Positions 10,560 to 22,417 of a stretch of DNA of 64,000 bases are shown one piece after another; position 1 is the stretch's first letter, and each line of letters starts with the position of its first letter. The position numbers and the translations under genes were made by a program. Source of the stretch: Undaria pinnatifida (lineage: Eukaryota; Sar; Phaeophyceae; Laminariales; Alariaceae); the NCBI GenBank assembly GCA_012845835.1, contig JABAKD010000012.1, positions 13,741,195 through 13,805,194 on the forward strand. The letters run 5' to 3'. The notes beneath the pieces are model-generated. The model was not told the DNA's origin. It saw only the letters and a program-made list of their open reading frames with translations, and ran no database searches.

Positions 10560-13127
10560 GTGTTAAAAATGGACACGGTGGCGTGGCAGCAGACGTCGCG
10601 AGGGAGGAGATCTACCCAGGTAATATGCATAACCGCTCCAGGTTCCACAATCTGAGGCCGCAGCCGGAGAGCTGGCCGGTCGTCAGGATGTCGTACGCTG
10701 GCACGGACTGCGGGTGCACTGCCAGTCAGTTTGGTTGGTACGGGGGGGGGAGGAAGGGAGTAAAGGGGGGGTGGGGGATTCAACATGTTCAGGTCGCATG
10801 TAACATAATATTTTCACATTAATATGAACAAATTTTCATGGATAAAAACATGCACCGTCGCTGGCGGCAGCAATTAATAGCAGACGATAACAAAGCTTTT
10901 ATTGGATGTGGCGTAGTTCAAGAAAGCACGCCTTAATTTATGACAGAAACCGGCCGAATTAGTTCGCTCGCGAGAGACATATACCCCGCACTATGCTCCA
11001 AGGGTGGCAGCACTAGACAAACAACGGATGGAATATTTGTCCGCGCTAAGCAAAGCCTAAGTGTCTGGAAATTATAGGCCAATATATGTTTTATACCTAC
11101 CGTTGTCGTACATAACATACGCTAATACTGAGCCCCGACCAGTGTACTGATGTGATCCAGTGTAAGTAGTCATGGCCGACGCTGTCAGAATAAGTCCTGG
11201 TGATTGAAGAAGCTCCCCATGCTCATCCTTTGAGCTTACCATGGTAGGTGACAGGCTTCGGAAGGGGGGTCACTTGTTAGGCATTTATCTGGCTCGGAGT
11301 CACTTGCGCGAGTGACCCCCCCGTTCCTCTGCTGCCATACGCTTCCGTGCCGTTTTTATTTTGCTACTTTTGCATAGGAATCCGCAACGGGTCGTCTAAA
11401 GTTGTTTTGGCCCGTGAGGTATGATGGTATGATGGTATAATGGTATGATGGTATGGTGGTATGGTGGTATGATGGTATGATGGTATGATGGTATGATGGT
11501 ATGATGGTATGATGGTATGATGGTATGCCAGCTGAAACCCAGCATTGAACATGGGGGTACCTCCCTTACTGTAGCCTTGTTTGGTGTTAGGGTTAAAATT
11601 TTGTTGCCGACCGCTTGTCCGCCTCCTTTCCCGAGGGCGATCTGTGCCTCGGTGATATTTCATACCAGGGCACAGAGTTTTTTATTGTAGCATACCTGTT
11701 ATTATATCGACTTTTATAGGATTATCTAGCGCATAGAGCTGTGACAATATCCATGCGCAGTAATCATCTCCCCACAGGCACACTCTGAGCACACGGGTCT
11801 TGTCGAAACAAACTTAAACAGTGGAGGTCCCTGTATATTTCCGGTTTCCCGCTATCGTGCCTTTGAAATCGCTGTGACAACCGGGAACAGTCAGTAGCGG
11901 CACTATGCGGAGTAGTGCCGGTTGCCCATACAAAGCGGGTATTCCCAGCTGGCACATACGGGCACTTTAGAGGAACCAGTACTACTACCGTACATGCGGA
12001 AGGAAGGGCGTGGTACCACGGCATGTTGTTCACTAATACTGCGTGCTGTGCGACGACTGTAGGCACTCACCCATTCATAAGCCTACAACACGGAAATAGG
12101 AGAGCGCCCCTCGTCCCCCCCCCCCCCGCATCCCCTCCCCCCCTCCTCCGCCAGAACCAGGGCCAGCCTTGACGTAGCGTAACACACCATACCCCTTCCA
12201 TACAAAATGTCATGAAGCAATTAATATCCTAGCACCGCGGCTTCCACCTTTGACATCTGTATCCAGCAAGAGAAAACATACGATCAAGTACACCAAAAGT
12301 GCCAGTGTGGCGGCACCTACCTGGCGGAATGCCCAGCCGACCCAAATACGTATGACGAGCGACCCTTAATTCCTCGGGATTATGATATTATATACCTATC
12401 GAACGCAAAATACCTCTCTTTCATGTTATACACCAACAAACGTATTTTTTATAGTATGTTACGTGTTCAATATAACGCCTCCCCGAATCCCGAAACAAGG
12501 CCTCCGTACCTTTCTTTGCTGGCTACAGTTAGTTTCGTGGCTCCCGATTTTACTTTGAATGACAAATCCAACAACAAAAAACAACAATAGAATTCCAGAT
12601 CGTCAAATCCAAGAGCCAAAAAAAATAAACTACTGTTGTATTACAAATTAGCGGTAGTTTTATTGCTCGAAAAAAAAAGCCTACTCCCGATTCCCAGCAA
12701 TCATAAAACGTTCATTGTAAAAGTTTTCTTCCAAATTACCTAAAAATCCCTCACTCGCGCAAATTTATTCAGCAATGGGATACGAGTATGAATGTAGGGG
12801 ATATCTATCTACAATTATATTGTTCATGTGATGCCCACATTTTAACTTAGAAACAGAGTTAAAGTTCGATGCCCAATTTTTTATTAATGAATTGGAGTTG
12901 AAACTTCTTCTTTATGAACGTTTTCTTTTTCTTACATCTGTTAATAGTCTCGTCGTTCCACCACCAGATCACCGTGCACAAAGAGACGGCCCCCTCACGG
13001 CATTTCGATATTCAACAGGCCTCTAAGATTGGCTTGCCATGCCCCAGGGCAGCAGCGCATCACACGGTTTGTTCGGAAACAAACGTCGTTGGCGAGGTTA
13101 CCAACGGTTTGGAGTAGATAGCGGCGT
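10560..13127. other. No gene recognised; G-tract, minisatellite and C-tracts
   Basis: A G-rich run lies at 10741-10776. At 11256-11326 a GGGGGTCACTTG segment has an inverted partner CGAGTGACCCCC, able to form a hairpin. C-tracts lie at 12117-12145. No credible coding segment or splice pattern was found. Confidence 0.4.
11418..11527 (+). repeat. 8-bp minisatellite (TATGATGG)n
   Basis: About 13 to 14 tandem TATGATGG units with occasional TATGGTGG and TATAATGG variants. The 8-bp period shifts frame every unit and gives spurious YHHTIIPS-type open frames on the minus strand. Confidence 0.85.
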
Positions 13128-15870
13128 ATGGCAACGGGCTGCGATCGCGTTCGGCTCAGACCCGTCGGCTCACGTCAATACCATCCGTGTTTTTTTCGAA
13201 CGAACGACTTCGAACACAGAATGTCAAGTTGTCTCCCTCGAAGACCCCGCTCGGTGCAACGGACGCCGATTTCCAGGGTCCGTCTCGCCCACGGGGGTGC
13301 GCCCAAACGCAGACAAAGCGTCAGTTTTGACTTTCATGCCCATGTCTCTCGCTATTTGAAACAATTTCGCTCTCTTCCGGATAAGCGCTACTACTATCCA
13401 AATTCCCTTTGGAGCGACATGTCCAAACGTATTCGGCCAATAACAGCTCCTCTCACAAAGGACGTCAAAATTATTTTCACTCCGGCCATGGAAGATGTCG
13501 AGCGCAAAGTTCTCGCCGAGCTCTCCGCTCCCACGGTCTTGGTATTTCCCGATTGGGACGCCATGGGGGACTATTTCCGCTCTTCCGGGTGTACATCGAC
13601 GCCAGCATCGATGGTTTGGGGCTGCGCTAGAGCAGGGGTAGTCCAACGGCTTCGTGCGATCAATCGCCTACGTCAGCCATGCTACCCTCCACTCCAAGGG
13701 ACATTGGACTCCGCCCAACTTGGAAGCGGTCAGAGTTACCTGGGCCATCGAGTGTCTTCGAGACAACTTTTGAGGCGCAAAGTTTCGCTAAACCTCACCT
13801 TAACCCTAACCGTAGTGCTAACCCTCTCGAAATATTGGCAAAGTTAAGAACCACAACGCGCGAATTCAGCGATGGCGCGGAAATCTCACAGGGTTCGACT
13901 GGCACCCTCAAGTTATTCACGGGCAGCGCCATTGGCAATGCCGGTTTAATTTCTTGTCTACCACAGCCGGCAACTGAGCACAACCGCAGTGGCTCTAGCC
14001 GGCCCACCCCTGTAGATGATGAGGTCATACACCTCGTCTGGGCATGCGGCCTGTGTAACCTCTTCTCGCCGGTCCTCGGCATCGGCTTGGGTGGGATGGT
14101 GCCCTGGCCCGATGGCGCCGCTTTGGGTGGGCCCTCTTAAAGCCCCACCGATTATCGCGATTGTCGCACACACAGGCCACGTACGAAGATGACGAAATGT
14201 CTGCCTCTGCTAAAAGATTCTTCGCTCGTGCTTGTGCTTTCGTCGATACTGGTGATAACCGTCTCGGCCGTGTGCTTTTATTGCCTGCCGCGGGTGCTGC
14301 CTTCGGTCGGGCCTGTGCTGTACTTTTAACGCCTTTACAGCTGGAAACCTTCTTTTTTTACAAATTGGCTTGAATTTGGTATAGGGAGGGATTTTGGGGC
14401 TCTAAAGTGGTTAAGGGTGTCTCAGACGGCTCTTTCACCACGAAGCCCCGCGCAGGGTACCGATTCCGCTGTGACCGCCGATCCAGCCGCACTCGCCTCA
14501 ATTCCCCCCGGTACTCCGCCCCCTTCATCTCCTTCGGCGACTAACGTAACCCTGACGCCTTCGGGCTGTATCTCCACTCGGACACGCCGAAGAACAGTAA
14601 CTGCCGCCGGCGCCGCGCAACCTGCTGTCAACTACTGTTCCGAACCCGGCGTGGTCTCTCGGTCGTCCACCCCTCATATCGACACGCAGCAGCATGCTCT
14701 ATTCCCGCGATCGCGTTCGGCCGTCGCCACAGGCCCACTTCGTGCCCCATCGTCTGTCCCGACGGGACCCATTTCGTCCGACTGCGACCAAGTCGAGTCT
14801 TGGAGCGCTTTGCTTTTTAGACTTCCCATCCCTTCGGAACCTCCCTGCCGCTCGACTTGACGCCCTCGGTGCTGCCGCCGAAAAGCACTTCCGCTGCGCG
14901 TTTTTCGGGCGCTCGCTAGGAAAGCAAGCAACAGGTAGAGCCTGAATGCTATGCCACCGTCAAACACATTCTTCTCGGCCGGCCGTTCCCCCGCACATCG
15001 AGGTCTTGGCGTCTTTTCCCCCGCACCAGTGCCTGTCCTTTTCGGAGGTTTAGGAACTTGCTATCAAAGGCGGTCTCCATGTTACCGACGACGGAATTAT
15101 CCTGTTCGTCCGTAATATAACCCGCCCCTCCTTCCTTGCTAAAAGAAACGCGCGGTTGGCCTTTTGGATAATGAGCATGTGTATTCATTTGCTAAAGCTC
15201 CCTTTAATCATGCAGGCGCGCCACTCGACGGCTTGCTGTTAGCCTGGTACGGCCCGTACGCTCGAATGTTTCTATTGGTAGGTAAACGTGAGAAATTTGC
15301 ACCCGTTTGTGACTCCGCCACTGCCTGAAGTGCCAAGTACGGAAGACATCGCCACTGACGAACCGGGCATCCTTATCAGTGCCTATTACCTCGGGTCGCT
15401 GCTGATCACTCTCCGAGATAACAACTACACCTTGCTCTTCAACAGTCGTTTCAAAGGCCGCGCGGACATGTTTACCGTCATTACTGCTGCTGCTGCCAAA
15501 CGCTACAGTCGAGGGTACGGTCAACGGCTTTATCAGTCTGTGTGCTCCCATTGGGGGATGCCTGTGCAGCATTCTCTCGGACAACGGCCTCTAGCTCTGA
15601 TAAAACCTTCGCACGGCGCCTACAAGCATCTTGGCATTCGTAACCACACCACCAGGTCCTACCATCCCAACGGAAACGGCAGCATGGAACGTGCCAACCA
15701 CGCAGTGACGAAAACACTCGCAATGATCCTCAACGGGCGCCATGATAATTCGGACCCGCAGCTACTTCACGTAGAGATTTCCTGAAAAACAACAGTCAGC
15801 TCCGCCACTGGTCTGGATCCCAACGGGATCCACACGGGCCACCTGCACTCTTTTTGCTTTTTCGGTGGAA
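13128..15870 (+). pseudogene. Decayed Ty3/gypsy-type retrotransposon pol (RT/RNase H and integrase)
   Basis: Pieces of a gypsy-type polyprotein appear in order but in different frames. At 13420-13480 there is SKRIRPITAPLTK, then FTPAMEDVERKVLAELSAP and VLVFPDWD at 13480-13560, and VYIDASIDGLG near 13600. This is the RT C-terminus running into RNase H (the DAS box). At about 13690-13760 a further RNase H segment (WTPPNLEAVRVTWAIE) can be read. At 15620-15720 there is YKHLGIRNHTTRSYHPNGNG followed by MERANHAV, the end of the integrase core with its SYHPN-G--ER box. At 15795-15850 VSSATGLDPNGIHTGHL continues in another frame, as in gypsy integrases of algae and oomycetes. Stops and shifts make it non-functional. 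The middle (13850-15240) contains no recognised motif. Confidence 0.7.
13798..13825 (+). repeat. Short telomere-like tract
   Basis: CCTTAACCCTAACCGTAGTG followed by CTAACCCTC: about three imperfect CCCTAA units inside the gypsy relic. Confidence 0.4.
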
Positions 15871-16668
15871 GTTCATGAAATCTTCGATGGAAGCTTTGGT
15901 CACTTCCGTTCCATGGAAGCTTCGATCGCTTCCGTGGAAGCTTTCATGGAAGCGGTGGAAGCTGCCATGGAAGCGTGGAGGCTTTTGAGGAAGAGGTGGA
16001 ACCTCCATGGAAACGTGGAAGCGATGGAAGCTTCCGTGGAAGCTTCCATGCTTCCATGCCGTGGCAACTTTTGTGGAGGCTTCTGTCGAAGCTTTCGTGA
16101 AAAATGACGTGGAATCTTTCGTAGAAGCTTCCACGGAAGCTTTTATGGAAGCTCTTCCCGTAGAATATTTCGTGGAAGCTTCCGTGAAAGCTTCCGTGGA
16201 AGAAGTGTTGGAAGCTTTCGTGGAAGCTTCCGTGGAAGTCGCGGACGATTCCATGGAAGCTGTTTCCGTGGAAGATTTCGTAGAAGCTTCCATGGAAGTT
16301 ACTTCCATGAAAAAAGAAGCTTCAGGGAAGATCTGTTGGAAGCTTTCGTGGGAAGCTTCCGTGGAAGCTTTCGTGGAAGCTTTCGTGGAAGCCTCCGTGG
16401 AAGTCTTCGTGAAAGCTTCCGCGGAAGCTTCCATCCATACTTCCGCGGAAGATTCCATCCATACTTCCACGGAAGCTTTCGTGGAAGCTTTTCCTTGAAC
16501 GCTTTCGTAGAAGCTTCCGTGGAACTGTCCGGGCAAAAATAGAACGTGGAATCTTCCATATCGCTTCGTTGGATACTTTAATGGAAGCTATGGAAGCTTC
16601 CATGGAAGCGGTGAAAGCTTCCATGGAAGATTTCATGAACTTCAACGGAAAAAACAAGTAGTGTATCT
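15845..16668. mobile_element. Foldback-like element built of a 12-bp palindromic repeat
   Basis: The block is dominated by variants of GTGGAAGCTTCC, whose core GGAAGCTTCC is its own reverse complement. The two ends are inverted copies of a non-satellite sequence: GGTGGAAGTTCATGAAATC at about 15870-15889 on the plus strand, and a close match read from the minus strand at about 16622-16645. Both are preceded by a T-rich run. Long terminal inverted repeats made of short direct repeats are the hallmark of foldback elements such as Drosophila FB. No transposase is present. It interrupts or abuts the 3' end of the gypsy integrase relic. The many long open frames in it (SFHGSFHG, STKASTKA, FRGSFRGS) are products of the 12-bp period. 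Confidence 0.5.
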
Positions 16669-16904
16669 CCCTCGCACTCACACGGAGGGCACGGAAGCTT
16701 CAACGGGTTAAAGAGAAGGAAACCAGTCCAAGCTCCCGTGGAATCCGTGGAATCTCCCGTGGATACTTGCGGGGAATTCCACCACCAAAAAATGAACAAT
16801 CAGGCGAAAATTCCCGCAAAACGTATAGACTATATGTATTGTGTTGTTGATTGCGGTTAATTAACTAAGTAAGCACTACTAAGTACCCAATAATAGGTCA
16901 ATAG

Positions 16905-17405
16905 CCCGATCCGGCACGAAAGTGATACGTAAAATTCTGACAATCTCAAATCAATACTTGTACCCTCCCGGATTCTTCACAAGACAGTGACGAATCAACA
17001 ATACATTCAATTCCGTCACCTAAAACAACAAAAATGACAAGAGGAAACTCATCCTCATGAGCGAAAACATCTCCCACACTCCCACTTACAACTATTGCTA
17101 TTGTAGACGAGGTTACAATAGCCGCGCCAAACTGATAAAAACTAAGGCTAAAATTTCAATGCCAGAGATCTCGAGGAACCCTTTCCCCCCGGTCAAAAGT
17201 CTCCTTTTGCCAACTACTCCCGCCATAGACAACCAGATTGCGGCGGTAAAGCGAGGTAACATACTTCTTTTTTTCGCATGGCTGAATCGTAGAATTTATT
17301 TGGCGCTTAAATTACCCGAAATATTTGCCTTTAGCAAGCCATCCAGAACCGAAAATCCTACCTTTCTATTGTTTGCTATATCTCCAAATAATCGAATAAA
17401 GAATG
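16905..17405. repeat. Diverged direct repeat, copy 1
   Basis: It aligns by eye with 18990-19515 over about 500 bp. Shared landmarks are CCGGCACG-AA, AACAGTGACGA, GAGGAAAC, AATAGCCG-GCCAAA, and AAAACTAAGGCTA. The copies differ by many substitutions and small indels. Non-coding; possibly a retroelement untranslated region or LTR piece. Confidence 0.55.
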
Positions 17406-17830
17406 GAAGTGGCGTTCCGTGGAAGCTTTCGTGGAAGCCGCTGAGCTTCCGGGGAAGTAGCTTCCACGAAAGCTGTTCGTGCTAGCTTTCGTGGAAGTAG
17501 TTTTCACGAATGTTTTTTGCTTCCACGAAAGCTTTGAAAGCTTTTTGTGGAAGCTTTCGTGGAAGCTTCCGTGGAAGCTTCCGTGGAAGCTTTCGTGGAA
17601 GTGGTTGTGGAAGCTTAGGTGGAAGTGGCTTCCGTGGAAGCTTCCACTACTTCCATGGCAGCTTCCACGAAAGCTTTCGTGGAAGCTACTTCCATGGAAG
17701 CTTTCGTGGAAGCATCCGGAAAAACAATTCCGTGGAAGCTTCCATAACTTCCTAGCTTCCATGGAAGCTTCCACAAGCTTCCATGAACTTTCACGCAAAA
17801 AACAATTGGTGCAGGAGACCGGTCCACACG
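17405..17830. repeat. Second block of the 12-bp palindromic repeat
   Basis: Same GTGGAAGCTTCC family as 15845-16668. Its right edge, read on the minus strand from about 17825, resembles the termini of the first block (T-run, then AAAGTTCATGGAAGC). No left terminus was found, so it looks like a truncated copy. Confidence 0.65.
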
Positions 17831-17929
17831 GGCAGGCCTCCACGCCTCCCTCTAACTATTTTCGAATGTCCCGAGGTCGCCGGCCATCAAAGTTTAGCGC
17901 GCGATCAGCTCGCATATTGCGACCTGTAG

Positions 17930-18247
17930 ACACGCCTTGAGCTAGGAAAGATCTACTTGACCAGAAAGTATCCCCCCTTGGCCTGACAGGGGCTGGTCAG
18001 CATCATTCGGGTGCTAGGAAAGGAGAGAGAAGTTGTTGTATTAACTCCGAACACAAGAAAACAAGTGATCTTAACTTCATCCCCGAACCCCCATACCAGA
18101 ATCCAAAAGAGGATCAGTAGAAACCCCTACTGTCTTCAGATCTATATAATAACGTTCACACTCCACATCAGATCCTCAGCAGTCAATCACCACCAACAAG
18201 ATCAGGTCCTATCTTACCACCAGCACTACGGTGCTCCACTGTCCACA
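17930..18247 (+). repeat. LTR-type repeat (family 'TGTTCA'), 5'-truncated copy
   Basis: It matches 23085-23290 over its first 190 bp, and its 3' end (GGTGCTCCACTGTCCACA) matches 25959-25976 and, on the other strand, the left end of 37293-37633. The common end CA, and a gag-like segment following on the same strand at 18266, support an LTR. Confidence 0.6.
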
Positions 18248-18265
18248 ATGCCCCAAAAGCATCCG

Positions 18266-18574
18266 AAGCTACTGCTGTAGATCGGATTGACGCCGTCCAT
18301 AGCCGCCTTGAACAGCACTTTGAAAACCCCAGTGATGAACGCGTTTTCCGTGACACGCTGGGTGCTTACAAAAGAGGTCCTGCAGCCGTTATTAGTAAGG
18401 CGCTGGTGGCTGGGTTGAATCCCCCCGAGTTCAAACTTAAGGTTGAGCATCAGCTCGAAATGAGAGGGGCCTGGAAGGACTAACCAAAGGAAGCCTTTGA
18501 TCTAGTGCGGGAGGTGGCCGTCGAATGGCGCACGGTGGAGATGGCTGATAAGCAGCGGCACTAAACACGTACTG
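18266..18574 (+). pseudogene. Gag-like retroelement fragment, plus-strand arm of a palindrome
   Basis: It reads ATAVDRIDAVHSRLEQHFEN then RVFRDTLGAYKRGP, FKLKVEHQLEMRG and AFDLVREVAVEWRTV, with an in-frame stop after the KD of GAWKD. The same N-terminal segment (VATAVDRIDAVHSRL) is found in the minus-strand ORF at 22418-22921, so this is a retroelement gag-type family. From 18337 onward the sequence is repeated in inverse orientation at 18596-18835. Confidence 0.5.
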
Positions 18575-18835
18575 CCCGCGCGAATTTCACCCGACCAGTA
18601 CGTGTTTGGTGCCGCTGCTTATCAGCAATGTCCACCGTGCGCCATTCGACGGCCACCTCCCGCACCAGATCAAAAGCTTCAATTGGTTTGTCCTTCCAGA
18701 TCCCTCTCATTTCGAGCTGATGCTCAACCTTAAGTTTGAACTCGGGGAGATTCAACCCAGTCCCCAGCGCTTTAATAATGACGGCTGCAGGACCTCTTTT
18801 GTAAGCACCCACAGCGTGTCACGGAAAACGTGTTC
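18337..18835. repeat. Near-perfect palindrome: 238/240-bp arms, ~21-bp spacer
   Basis: The left arm 18337-18574 and right arm 18596-18835 are inverted copies with visible divergence of roughly 10%. The centre is a short CCCGCGCG-type spacer. Both arms carry the same gag segment head to head. The right arm's minus-strand frame is still open for about 80 codons. Confidence 0.75.
18561..18812 (-). pseudogene. Gag-like fragment, minus-strand arm of the palindrome
   Basis: 83 open codons: AYKRGPAAVIIKALGTGLNL, then FKLKVEHQLEMRGIWKDKP and FDLVREVAVEWRTVD. This arm lacks the stop present in the plus-strand arm (K replaces the stop), so the two arms diverged after duplication or came from different element copies. 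Confidence 0.5.
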
Positions 18836-18989
18836 GTTAGCCCCAAGCAGAGTTGTCAAGACACCCTGACAGTCGATGGTTTGATGATTTAGGTCGTTTA
18901 TTATTATCTCCCAGCAGAGTAGAGACAGCAGAAAAGGTGACACCGTGCGTCATCCCACACACACAGATGCCAAGATTCACATACTTCAC

Positions 18990-19515
18990 TGTGAGCAAAT
19001 ATCCCGAACCGGCACGTAACTGTCAAGCTGAAAAGGCACTATCAACACCCTCCCTGAATCTTTACGCAACAGTGACGAGCAAAGGCAATAACACACAACT
19101 CCACAACCCAAATCAACCATAAAAATGATAACAAAGAGGAAACCCACCCCCGTGAACAAAAACCTCTCACTGACTCCCACATACAATTATTATTGCATTT
19201 GTAGACTTGTTGTAGACGATACTACAATAATAATAGCCGTGCCAAAATAATAAAAACTAAGGCTAGAAGTACAATGCCAGAGATCACGAGGAACCCCGTT
19301 CCCCCGGACTAAAGTATCCTTTTGTCCCCTACTCCCGCCATAAATGCACAGATCGCGACGGTAATGCGAGGTAGCATATGTCCTTTTCGCATGACTGAAT
19401 CATAGAAATTGTTTGGCGCTTGAAATATCCGAAATATCTGTCGCTTGCAAACCGTCATAAAACCGAAAATCCCTTTTTTTTAGCTCTAGTACGATAAAGC
19501 TCCAAATATCCGAAT
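18990..19515. repeat. Diverged direct repeat, copy 2
   Basis: Partner of 16905-17405. A shorter match to its first part recurs at 22390-22475 (CCAAGATTCACATACTTCAC, ATCCCGAACCGGCACGTAAC). Confidence 0.55.
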
Positions 19516-20822
19516 AAAGAAACAATAAAATGCCGCCACCGTCGACACAAACAGTCCAAGCCCTCCCAGCTATGCAAACTAACTATTCGACCATCGCAAA
19601 ACATTTCGTGTTTCACTCCTCATTTGCGAATAGGCATTCGCAATGATATCGTTGGTAAAACAATCAATCAATCATGAATATGCCCACTTCTATTTTGCAA
19701 TCAGTCAGAAGACTACTGCCAAAACAAAAGATTCCCGCATAATTCAATACAATCAGTTTTACCATCAATATCATACATCAGCGGTACACCTCTCAATTTT
19801 GATGCACCTACGTACCCTGTTCCCCAAATTTGTAATTGTATGTATATCAGCTCCACCAGTTCCCTTCTGGTCTCGTCTACACCAAAAAAACACTACCTGG
19901 TACAAGTTTTTCGGATTTACAAAGACTGTTTGATTTGAACATGAAAAGCACACTGTCAAATTTACCAGGCGTTATCGTCATGTATATCAGCTCCACCAGT
20001 TCCCTTCTGGTCCTGCCTATATTATACCAGAAAACACTACAAGTTTTTCGGATTTAAATTTACAAAGACTGTTTGATTTGAACATGAAAAACACTTCTAA
20101 AATACCTGGCGAAAAGGGCTACGTGTACCATCCAGAACAAATCTTGGATGGTACTATCTGTGGGTCTTCACTCTAACCGCAAATAAACCGCCTATTATTA
20201 TTTAAGGCGTCTTCACTCTTGCCGTAAATAAATAAACGTCATATTCGACCAAAAACAATGCTTCGATCGAAAAGCGAATCCATCGTAAAAATAAATTCAC
20301 CACTTTGACCAGACCTGTACCTCCCCCCCGCCCCGCGATGTTGCCGAACCATGAAGCTCCGGCTGGCGAAATAATGAACCGATCTGCTCCCTCCACGACC
20401 ACTCCTGCTGCTGATGTTGCTGCTGCATACCATGGAGCGCGTGCGGCCATGCCGCTCGACTTGTTGCTAGGACAAAACCCCATTGTTATTTGGTACTGCT
20501 GCAGACAGCCCACGATTACCCCACGTCCTTTCCCACCACTGTTACCGGCAGCAGGAAGCACGCGGCTATTGTGCCGCGCGACTTCGCCCTACCAAATCAC
20601 TCACCATGGTAGGGTGCACACGGCTGGCGGCCATGCGACTTCTCGCGGAAAAATGCAGATAACCCCATACCTGCTGCCTCCACAACAAACCTTCTGAAGT
20701 AGAGGGCGCACGGCAAATGATAACAAAAATAAATGCCGTGTGACTCTAAAATCCCCGCTCGTCACATACGAGGGGGGCGCCCACGATAATACTCCCATCG
20801 CGGGGCTTTGGCTCCTGAACCC
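19516..20822. other. No gene recognised; short internal duplication
   Basis: A segment with TGTATATCAGCTCCACCAGT and TCCCTTCTGGTC occurs twice (about 19840-19945 and 19981-20085), each followed by GTTTTTCGGATTT and GACTGTTTGATTTGAACATG. The rest has only short frames. Confidence 0.4.
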
Positions 20823-22269
20823 CTAAAACGCGGTTGCCTCCACAGCATCATCTTCGAGATCCTCCACCATCGCAAGTACAGCTTCCGTCGGTGATGCGTC
20901 CATGTCTGCCGACGAAGCGCACTTATCTATCTGGTGTCCTCTCCCACCACATCGTTCACAGATCGTTGCGGTGCAATCTTGGCTGTAGTGGCCGGCAGCC
21001 CTGCACCGGAAGCATTTCCCCATCGAAATCTTCGCTTTACCGGCTCTCCACCTTTTGAATTGGCGTTGCCGTTGCCTTCCTTTCCTTTTTCAGACCTTCC
21101 CTGACCCCCTTTTGCCTTTCCACCTTTCTTTCTTTGACCACTCCCCCCTTTCACGACCAGCGCAAGCGGGTCTGCCGAGCCCTTCGATTTGCCAAGTGTC
21201 TCAAATTTTCTGCGAACAAGGTTGATGATTCCCTTGCGATCGTATACCTGCTTCAAATTTAAGTCTCGAATCTCGAGCGCGTACTCGGCAGCAGGCAAGG
21301 CAGCAACAAAGCAAGTGTACAGAGTGTTGTCGTCTACACTGATTGATGCCCGCATTGTTCAGTTTTTCACGCAAGTCCTCCATTGCGTATAGTATAACTT
21401 TTCTACGGGGTCATCATCCTTCTTCATCGTGAAATTGTACAACTCGCGCATGCAGGTGCCCTTTTGCGCGTTGGTTTTGTGTCATACCAATCTACTTTTG
21501 ATTCCCAACATTCTCTGGGAGACTTACTCCGGTGAAAAGTAGCTTGGTCTACTGCTGTGGTCTGTAAAGCTTGGGAGAAAAACACCCACGCCATCAATTG
21601 TTTCTCGTACATAGAGGCTGCCACTCCCTGGGCCATCAGGGAAGCACGGTCGCTTCCCTCAGCCCCAACCTCGACGTATGAGTCACTCTCAAAGACTGGT
21701 TCAAACCCATGCAGCTGCATAGATCCTCATCTGCTTTGAGAAAGAATCGAAATTCTCTCTCCCTTTCAAAGCAGGAATAGCCATCTTGGGTTGCCCCAAA
21801 AAAGACTGACTACGAAGAATATCCCGCGCAGTGATTGAGGGCTCACCTGGGGGGGCATCGCCCCAATCTTGCCCTCTACCGCCAAGCCGACCTTCAGCAG
21901 GATCAGCTTCCGCAGCATCATCACGCTCCTCCCGGCTCCCGGTGCCATCATCGGAGTGATCCAACGATGGTGACACAGCATCCCTCCCTGCTGTATCTAC
22001 GGCAGATAACTTTCGCTTCTTGCCGGACTTTTGCTGCGCCTCGCCTTCTCTGTCCTTCAACAACAAGGCCATCATCTCATCATGCAGTTCTGAATGGGAC
22101 GACTTTGACGCTCCTCCGCGTCTGCGGCTGCTTGCTGTAGATCTCGGAGAGCGAGGCCCTGCTCGGAGACTACGGCCCGAAGATCACCAAGTTCATCACC
22201 CATGATGAGGCTGTGTCGGTACCAACGCTCTAGAGTGTTCGTTAGCCCCAAGCAGAGTTGTCGAGACAC
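20823..22269 (-). pseudogene. Decayed copia-type gag with two zinc knuckles
   Basis: Read right to left in several frames. There is a coiled N-terminus (LRAVVSEQGLALRDLQQAAA) at about 22075-22180, then QPKMAIPALKGRENFDSFSK at about 21760-21820. Next is YEKQLMAWVFFSQAL with SPRECWESKVDWYDT at about 21510-21600, the central helical domain typical of copia (UBN2-type) Gag. A further segment, TLYTCFVAALPAAEYALEIR with VRRKFETLGK, lies at 21150-21330, followed by a Gly/Lys-rich linker. At the end CFRCRAAGHYSQDC (C-x2-C-x4-H-x4-C) is followed by CERCGGRGHQIDKC, two nucleocapsid-type knuckles, with the stop at 20823. Several frameshifts separate the parts. No protease or integrase is found beyond it. 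Confidence 0.7.
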
Positions 22270-22417
22270 CCTGACAGTCGATGGTTTGATGATTTAGGTC
22301 GTTTATTATTTTATCTAGATTCTCCCAGCAGAGTAGGGACAGCCAAGTCTTGGGACAGCAGAAAAAGTGACACCGTGCGTCATCCCACACACACTCAGAT
22401 GCCAAGATTCACATACT

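Noticed and set aside
15796-16681. Long open frames on both strands (SFHGSFHG, STKASTKA, FRGSFRGS repeats)
   Set aside because: They arise because the 12-bp unit is a multiple of three and palindromic, so all frames stay open. No start context, splice pattern or conserved domain.
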